From Candidatus Magasanikiibacteriota bacterium (GTDB lineage: Bacteria; Patescibacteriota; Patescibacteriia; Magasanikbacterales; GWA2-37-8), in contig CAIOJG010000181.1 in the NCBI GenBank assembly GCA_903858555.1, positions 1 to 10,326 on the forward strand: a stretch of 10,326 nucleotides of DNA, read 5' to 3'. Of this stretch, positions 5,378 to 10,326 are shown piece by piece; within the stretch, counting starts at the first letter, position 1; every line of letters begins with the position of its first letter. The position numbers and the translations under genes were made by a program. Below the pieces are notes generated by a model that saw nothing but the letters and a program-made list of their open reading frames with translations, had not been told where the DNA came from and did no database searches.

Positions 5378-5992
5378 TTATTTTTTAGCTAAAACCAAAG
5401 CATGGTGTGGAGTTTTGCCAGAAATTTTTACGTCATCGCCAATTTGTAAAAATTTATAAATTTTTTCCGCGTCCACATAAGCAATATTGACACAGCCGTG
5501 ACTCATTGGACGAATACCAAATTGCTTATGCCAATAAGCACCGTGTAGATAATAAGTTTTTTTGAATTCTAAGTTCCATTTCGTGTTAGGCAAATCATAT
5601 CCTGGCCCCTTGTAGTGCACTACTGGTACTTTTTTAAAAATTTTAAAATCACCTACCGGAGTTTCACGTCCAATAATACCGGTGGAAACCGGCGCCTCCC
5701 CGACTGCCACGCCATTCATATAATATTGCATCGTCTGCGTATCCAAATCGACAGATACAGAACGCTTTACATTACGATCGTTATTTCCAACTAGTGGGTT
5801 ATAACCATTGGCCACTTCCTCGCCGTCGGTATAGCCGTCACCATCGGTGTCTGGATTATTTGGATCGGTGCCGAGCTGCAGCTCCAATTCATCGCTCAAA
5901 CCGTCTTTATCCGTGTCGACTACTTCCGCGGCCAAAACGCGCTGTGTAGAAAGCAAAAAAATGAAGACTGCAATTGTAATTATTTTTTTCAT
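5378..5992 (-). CDS. Secreted L,D-transpeptidase (YkuD domain) with thrombospondin type 3 calcium-binding repeats
   Basis: L,D-transpeptidases form 3-3 peptidoglycan crosslinks or attach proteins to peptidoglycan outside the membrane. This 204-residue protein has a signal peptide (1-21; lysines, hydrophobic stretch, then LAA). Two aspartate-rich TSP3-type repeats follow, DTDKDGLSDELE (26-37) and DTDGDGYTDGEE (48-59), which bind calcium in known relatives. The YkuD domain (about 76-191) holds the catalytic motif: His150 in YYLHGAYWH, then MSHGCVNI (163-170) with the nucleophile Cys167 and conserved Ser164, His165 and Gly166. The HGA...SHGC spacing is normal, so it should be active. Its ATG overlaps the stop of the MBL hydrolase gene by four bases (ATGA), a sign of translational coupling. 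Confidence 0.93.
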   Translation of the reverse strand: MKKIITIAVFIFLLSTQRVLAAEVVDTDKDGLSDELELQLGTDPNNPDTDGDGYTDGEEVANGYNPLVGNNDRNVKRSVSVDLDTQTMQYYMNGVAVGEAPVSTGIIGRETPVGDFKIFKKVPVVHYKGPGYDLPNTKWNLEFKKTYYLHGAYWHKQFGIRPMSHGCVNIAYVDAEKIYKFLQIGDDVKISGKTPHHALVLAKK

Positions 5993-6858
5993 GGTACTAT
6001 TATATCATCTAACTGGTCGGTGCGCCAGATTATTGAGCCTTCTCTTTCCAGCTTACGCAGGACCCGCAAGGACGGATGACCATAACGATTTGGCGGTGGA
6101 CCGACTGATACAATCGAATATTTTGGTGCCACCACCTTTATGAAATTCACACCAGACGAACTGTTGCTACCATGATGTCCAACTTTGAGATAATCTGCTT
6201 TTAGCTCTGAACAAGGCGTAGTCGCCTGCGAACAATATTTTTGCAGCAGAGCGTTTTCTAAAGACGTTTCCATATCCCCAGTAAATAAAAATCTCCCAAG
6301 ACTATTTTTTAATAAAAATACGATAGAGTAATTATTGGTGTCACCCGGTGCCACATCAGACATTTTTAAACTATCGTCAGGAGACAAAAAAGTAACTTCA
6401 CTATCCCCCACCTGTAAATTTTGTTGGCCGTTGATTATTTTTTCATTCGCACCCTCTAGCGCTCGATATTTTTTCCAGGCTTCCCAAAAAGGATCACCGG
6501 GTTTTTGCGCGCCATTTAAAAAAATATTTTTGACATCATAACGTTGCAATACGGCCGGACAACCAGCATAATGATCACTATCGGGATGAGTAACCAAAAG
6601 ATAATCTAAGCGTCGATCAAAAAACGGTAAATATTTGCCCAACTTGCTTAAAACTTTTTTATCTGGTCCACAGTCGACCAGCATTCTTTGGCCGTTAGTA
6701 AATTTTATCAACGCGCTGTCGCCTTGACCAACATTAAAATAAATTATTTTAAATTTATGTTCGTCCGATTCCGTAAATTTTAAATACAAAAGTATGGCCA
6801 AAATTAAGCCTAACAAAATAGCCACTACACTTAAGATTCGCTTCTCCTTCCCCTCCAT
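5989..6858 (-). CDS. ComEC-type metallo-beta-lactamase hydrolase, membrane anchored
   Basis: This 289-residue protein corresponds to the C-terminal hydrolase domain found fused to ComEC in many bacteria. One N-terminal transmembrane helix (about 8-26) anchors it, leaving the catalytic domain outside. Motifs are FNVGQGDSALI (41-51), VDCG (61-64), the metal-binding THPDSDHYAG (90-99), LFTGDME (191-197), VGHHGSNSS (226-234) and VGPPPNRYGHPS (252-263). All expected metal ligands (His91, Asp93, Asp95, His96, Asp195, His228, His261) appear present. In ComEC this domain is proposed to degrade one DNA strand during uptake, and stand-alone homologues are often annotated as ComEC/Rec2-related or MBL-fold hydrolases. 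The nearby comEC gene lacks this domain, so the two probably work together. It starts 8 bases after the methyltransferase gene. Confidence 0.9.
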   Translation of the reverse strand: MEGKEKRILSVVAILLGLILAILLYLKFTESDEHKFKIIYFNVGQGDSALIKFTNGQRMLVDCGPDKKVLSKLGKYLPFFDRRLDYLLVTHPDSDHYAGCPAVLQRYDVKNIFLNGAQKPGDPFWEAWKKYRALEGANEKIINGQQNLQVGDSEVTFLSPDDSLKMSDVAPGDTNNYSIVFLLKNSLGRFLFTGDMETSLENALLQKYCSQATTPCSELKADYLKVGHHGSNSSSGVNFIKVVAPKYSIVSVGPPPNRYGHPSLRVLRKLEREGSIIWRTDQLDDIIVP

Positions 6859-6866
6859 ACTAAAAA

Positions 6867-7472
6867 TTATTTTTTAGCCACTACTATTTGATTAATCCAA
6901 ACCTCGTTTTCGTAAAGAAAAATATTTTTTTCTACATTAAACGCCAAACTTTCCAGATCCTCAACTATCTTTTCCGGCCGGTGATAAAATGATTCTATTT
7001 TTATCTTCCCCTGTTTGGTATCTACTTCCGGTGCTTCTTTTTGATTGATATTGGAAAAAACAAAAATACCACCGTCCTTTAATACCCGGTAAGCCTCGTC
7101 AAAAAAAGTTTGCGGATTTTTCAGATGCACGATTAAAAAAGTGGCCACCACCACATCAAAAAAATTGCTCGGAAATGACATATTTTCCGCGTCACCAATC
7201 AAAGTTTTTATTTTCGAATTTTTATTTTTTAGTACCTGTAACATTTGTGTCGAAACATCCATCGCTGTAACCTCCGCGCCGGCTTTGGACATCAACACTG
7301 CCAACCGACCAGTTCCCGCGCCAACATCCAAAACTTTTTTATCGTGTAAATCACCCAGTAGCGGCAGAAAATTATTTTGTTCAAAACTATTTAAATATTT
7401 TTCTTTATTATCGTAAGTCGACGCGGCCAAATCGTAGCCGGCAGCTGATTTTAAAACTTTAATTTTTGACAT
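6867..7472 (-). CDS. Class I SAM-dependent methyltransferase
   Basis: A Methyltransf_11/25-type protein of 201 residues from the preferred start. SAM-binding motif I is VLDVGAGTGRLAVL (47-60), the acidic end of strand 2 is AMDVS (70-74), GDAENMSFP (93-101) is the adenine-contact region, and YRVLKDGGIFVFS (about 130-142) is the usual post-motif strand. The substrate cannot be told from sequence; close relatives include quinone/biotin-pathway and small-molecule methyltransferases. An upstream ATG at 7499 is in frame, but ATG 7472 is preferred: the conserved-looking sequence begins MSKIKVLKSAAGYD, and the overlap with comEC falls from 41 to 14 bases. It lies between comEC and the MBL hydrolase gene in one operon, with no Shine-Dalgarno. 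Confidence 0.88.
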   Translation of the reverse strand: MSKIKVLKSAAGYDLAASTYDNKEKYLNSFEQNNFLPLLGDLHDKKVLDVGAGTGRLAVLMSKAGAEVTAMDVSTQMLQVLKNKNSKIKTLIGDAENMSFPSNFFDVVVATFLIVHLKNPQTFFDEAYRVLKDGGIFVFSNINQKEAPEVDTKQGKIKIESFYHRPEKIVEDLESLAFNVEKNIFLYENEVWINQIVVAKK

Positions 7473-8973
7473 AAATTTTATTTTTACTGACAATAACAAT
7501 TAAGACTATATAAAAAATGGACATTACCCATAATGGCACCGAGAAATTTAGACTGGCCAGAGGCCAACTAGCCAACCAGTGCGCGGTTGCCAAAACGTAT
7601 TTTAACCCAAAATAGGCCACCCACGCAAGTATCTGACCTAATGGAAAAAATATAAAACTTAAAATCAACGCCACAAAACCCAACAACATCAAATATGGAA
7701 TAATCCACAAAATTAACAAATTGGCTAAAGGCGCCACCAGTGATAAACGACCAAACTGAAATAATATCAAAGGCATAGTCGCGATAATTGCCGACATCGT
7801 GGTAATAAAATTTTCGGTTAGTGATTTTAAAAACTCACCGCCCTTATCATTAACAAATTTATTATTTAAAATCGGCGAAATATACACTAACCCCAAAGTT
7901 GATAAGAACGACAATTGAAAACCCACATCCCAAATTAAAACAAACGGATTAAAAAGCAACATCAAGGCTGCCGTAAAAACCAAGACATTCCCAATTTGAG
8001 ACAGCCTTCCCCATTGAGTAGAGAGTAAAACTAGAATACCCATAATGCCGGCACGCACGACCGACGCAGAAGCACCAGTAAAAAGCACAAACAAAATAAT
8101 TCCACTAACCGCGATATAAAAAGCATGCCGACGGTTCAAACCAACACCCAATAAACAATTCATCAACACTATCACGACCACACTAATATTATAACCGGAA
8201 ATAGCGATGATATGTGTAATGCCCGCCGTGCTAAAATCACCGGTCACTTCTTTGCTAAAACTTGCCCTAGCACCATAAAGTAAACCGGCCATCAAGGCAC
8301 TTTCCGGATCTACCCACAACTGGTTTACCTTTTCATCTATTATTTTTCTAAAATTAAAGAAATTACTTATCGTTTTATCCAAGATATTTTGAGGTGTAGA
8401 CATTACTTGTATTTTAGGCCAATTACATATCGACCAGACATCATCCCGCGCCAGATATTTATCATAGGCTAAAAAATCTTTTTTACTTTGTGGTTTTTCT
8501 AATTTACAAAATAATTTGATCGTGTCGCCATATTTTAAATCCGAATATGGCGGTAAAAATAATAAGGCTTGGCCGCTTAATTTTTGATTATTAAAACTTT
8601 GAGCCCGCACATTTACTTGTGTACCGAGTGAACCTGACTCTACAAACGACGAAATTTTACCGATAAAACTAATACTCCGACCGTTATAAAAACTCAAATT
8701 ATCGGCCGAATGTGCCGGAATAAAAAGATAAAATCTTAATCCTCCTAAAATAAAAAATAACACACCGACCCCAACGAAACGTTTAAATTGATCCTGCCAA
8801 AAAATGACTAAATAAAATAAAACCAAAAATAAAGAGATAAAAAGATAAAATTGCCAATCGCTACTAAAAAATTCTAAAGAGAAAATCGCGACACCAAAAA
8901 TAAAACAAAAGCAGAACGATAAAAATGTTCTGCTCTTTGAATTATAAATTTTACCCTCCCCTCCCATGGACAT
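7459..8973 (-). CDS. comEC: ComEC/Rec2 family DNA-uptake membrane channel without hydrolase domain
   Basis: ComEC carries single-stranded DNA across the cytoplasmic membrane during natural transformation. This 504-residue protein has an N-terminal part with membrane helices (about 15-85) and a soluble OB-like region (about 95-190; DUF4131 type). The competence domain follows with its signatures HIIAISGYN (254-262, usually HLLAISGLH), TGASASVVRAGIMG (299-312) and WDVGFQLSFLSTLGL (348-362), plus several more helices. It ends shortly after the last helix, so the C-terminal metallo-beta-lactamase domain of full-length ComEC is absent; a separate gene two positions downstream supplies it. ATG 8973 is one base after the response regulator stop; Met3 is an alternative start. 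Confidence 0.93.
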   Translation of the reverse strand: MSMGGEGKIYNSKSRTFLSFCFCFIFGVAIFSLEFFSSDWQFYLFISLFLVLFYLVIFWQDQFKRFVGVGVLFFILGGLRFYLFIPAHSADNLSFYNGRSISFIGKISSFVESGSLGTQVNVRAQSFNNQKLSGQALLFLPPYSDLKYGDTIKLFCKLEKPQSKKDFLAYDKYLARDDVWSICNWPKIQVMSTPQNILDKTISNFFNFRKIIDEKVNQLWVDPESALMAGLLYGARASFSKEVTGDFSTAGITHIIAISGYNISVVVIVLMNCLLGVGLNRRHAFYIAVSGIILFVLFTGASASVVRAGIMGILVLLSTQWGRLSQIGNVLVFTAALMLLFNPFVLIWDVGFQLSFLSTLGLVYISPILNNKFVNDKGGEFLKSLTENFITTMSAIIATMPLILFQFGRLSLVAPLANLLILWIIPYLMLLGFVALILSFIFFPLGQILAWVAYFGLKYVLATAHWLASWPLASLNFSVPLWVMSIFYIVLIVIVSKNKIYVKN

Positions 8974-8974
8974 A

Positions 8975-9352
8975 TCAGACTAGCCCTAATTTATTTTTAA
9001 TTTTTTCTATTAACCCCGCCAAATTATGATTAACTTTGAGGAGATAATCATAATTACTATGCTTAATCGTTTTCATCATACTCGAATCATCATCAAGATT
9101 ACTTAAGATAATAATCGGTACTTGCTTACCCCAGGCATCTTTATGCAGATTATTCATCATTTCCATACCATCCATCTTTGGCATAAAAATATCGGTCAAT
9201 ATTAAGTCTGGATGCTCTTTTAGAGCCATATTTAGGCCCTCTAAGCCATCTTTTGCTTCTAACACAGAGAAATGTTCGCGACTTAGTTTGTCAACCAAAA
9301 TTTTACGCGTCGACAATTCATTTTCCACCACTAAAATTTTTTTGGAAATCAT
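8975..9352 (-). CDS. Single-domain response regulator (CheY-like receiver)
   Basis: This 125-residue receiver domain has the phosphoacceptor Asp54 in LILTDIFMPKMDG (50-62), the switch Ser84 in PIIILSNLD and the conserved Lys106 in YLLKVN. No output domain is present, so it should signal through protein contacts. The N-terminal acidic pocket reads ILVVENE, so the usual DD or ED pair is Glu10-Asn11, which may alter magnesium binding or phosphorylation unless Glu12 compensates. Its ATG overlaps the stop of the histidine kinase by four bases, marking them as a cognate pair, and comEC follows one base later. Confidence 0.92.
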   Translation of the reverse strand: MISKKILVVENELSTRKILVDKLSREHFSVLEAKDGLEGLNMALKEHPDLILTDIFMPKMDGMEMMNNLHKDAWGKQVPIIILSNLDDDSSMMKTIKHSNYDYLLKVNHNLAGLIEKIKNKLGLV

Positions 9353-10326
9353 ATCTCGATGGTTTTCTTTTTAAGCACCGGTTTAACTGGAAAAGAAATA
9401 AAAAAAGTAGTGCCTTTATCCACCTCGGATTCGAACCAAATTTTACCCTGTAATTTTTCGACCACTGATTTTACCATATATAATCCCAAACCAGTACCGG
9501 CAATTTCTTTCTCCATTACATTTGGCGCGCGATACAATTTGGTAAATATCTTTTCTTTGGCTGCTTCAGGTATGCCATAGCCACTATCAGACACACTAAG
9601 AACATATTCCTTTTTACCTTTCGGCGCTACATTAATGTCAATCTTACCACCATCGGAATTATATTTTATTGCGTTGGTTATTAAATTTTGAAGCAACATT
9701 TTAAGCATTTTAATATCCGTTTCTACTCCTTTTAGACCAGAATCGACTTGAATATTTGTTTTAATTTTTTTATCTTCAATGGCCGGTAAATTTGCTTTTA
9801 TTTCTTCATCGATTAGATTTTTTAAATCAACCGGCACGAGTTGGACCGATAATGTTCCTAAATCCAAACGAGAAACATTTAAAAGATCATTGACCATTTC
9901 TACCATCCGTTGATTCCCGTTGTAAACCTCTTTAAGGTAATTTTTTTGTTCTTCATTTATCGGACCAGCATCACCAGCCAACAACATTTCTACATACCAA
10001 TTGATAGTAGAAAGTGGTGTACGCAACTGGTGCGAGGCTAAAAAAACAAACTCACTTTTTACGCGATCAATTTCTTTTTCTTGAGTGATATCTCTAAATA
10101 TTTCAATCGCTCCAATCATTTCCTGCTTCAAAAAAATCGGCATGGCGCTAATATACACTGCCAAATCTAAATTGCCATCTTTAACAAAATGATAATTGGT
10201 GCTAATAATTTTTTTGCGTTTTACTAAGCATTGATGTAAAGGGTGTTTTTCTACGGAGACATGTTTACCGGTTTCGTCAGCCAATAACGAGACTTCGGAC
10301 AGCAGACCGATAACAATCGCCAGATC
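9349..10326 (-). CDS. PAS sensor histidine kinase (N-terminus beyond the window)
   Basis: The frame is open to the right edge, so 325 C-terminal residues are visible and the true start is outside; a TTG at 10284 is not a credible start because the PAS sequence continues upstream of it. Residues about 1-82 form a PAS/PAC-like sensor region ending IGAIEIFRDITQEKEIDR. HisKA (about 93-160) has the phosphorylated histidine in FLASHQLRTPLS (His99 of the visible part). The ATPase domain shows the N box NLITNAIKYN (214-223), the G1 box DSGYGIP (247-253), an F-box-like KEKIFTKLYRA and the G2 box GTGLGLYM (277-284). No membrane helix is visible in this part. It would autophosphorylate and pass phosphate to the adjacent receiver protein. 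The sensed signal is unknown. Confidence 0.93.
   Translation of the reverse strand, partial: DLAIVIGLLSEVSLLADETGKHVSVEKHPLHQCLVKRKKIISTNYHFVKDGNLDLAVYISAMPIFLKQEMIGAIEIFRDITQEKEIDRVKSEFVFLASHQLRTPLSTINWYVEMLLAGDAGPINEEQKNYLKEVYNGNQRMVEMVNDLLNVSRLDLGTLSVQLVPVDLKNLIDEEIKANLPAIEDKKIKTNIQVDSGLKGVETDIKMLKMLLQNLITNAIKYNSDGGKIDINVAPKGKKEYVLSVSDSGYGIPEAAKEKIFTKLYRAPNVMEKEIAGTGLGLYMVKSVVEKLQGKIWFESEVDKGTTFFISFPVKPVLKKKTIEI

Overview
The window looks like a piece of a Patescibacteria (Candidate Phyla Radiation) genome. This rests on the AT-rich DNA, very compact minus-strand operons with 1-14 base gaps or overlaps, near absence of Shine-Dalgarno sequences before those genes, and the style of the proteins: a histidine kinase with a SHQLRTPLS H-box, a short YidC, a ComEC without its hydrolase domain, and a small L,D-transpeptidase carrying calcium-binding repeats. 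TGA is used as a stop (for example at the ends of the kinase and the MBL hydrolase), so the recoded Gracilibacteria/SR1 code does not apply. No finer placement is possible from this sequence.

Layout. The left edge (1-216, minus) holds the N-terminus of a gene beginning with a winged-helix-like segment. From 266 to 1613 lies a plus-strand unit unlike its surroundings: a consensus promoter, a Shine-Dalgarno sequence, a GC-rich cyclopropane-fatty-acid-synthase-like methyltransferase gene, a 17-bp GC-rich hairpin and, directly after it, a complete type III hammerhead ribozyme (1548-1613). On the minus strand, 1611-4339 is a nusA - yidC - unknown-protein operon with its own TTGACA/TATACT promoter and a possible attenuator in the nusA leader. 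From 4439 to the right edge runs one tightly packed minus-strand operon: PAS histidine kinase (cut by the edge), response regulator, ComEC membrane channel, class I methyltransferase, ComEC-type metallo-beta-lactamase hydrolase, TSP3-repeat L,D-transpeptidase and a DUF475/TerC-like membrane protein.

How the parts may work together. The right-hand operon joins a sensor pair with DNA uptake (a ComEC channel plus a separately encoded hydrolase domain) and cell-envelope functions, so regulated competence or envelope response is a reasonable inference. The nusA-yidC operon is housekeeping (transcription elongation/termination and membrane-protein insertion). The plus-strand unit differs in strand, base composition, Shine-Dalgarno use and RNA content, and looks like a horizontally acquired lipid-modification gene whose mRNA 3' end would be made by ribozyme self-cleavage instead of ordinary termination. 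The hammerhead ribozyme is the most remarkable element of the window. The GC-rich hairpin next to it also works as an ordinary terminator for the opposing nusA-yidC operon.
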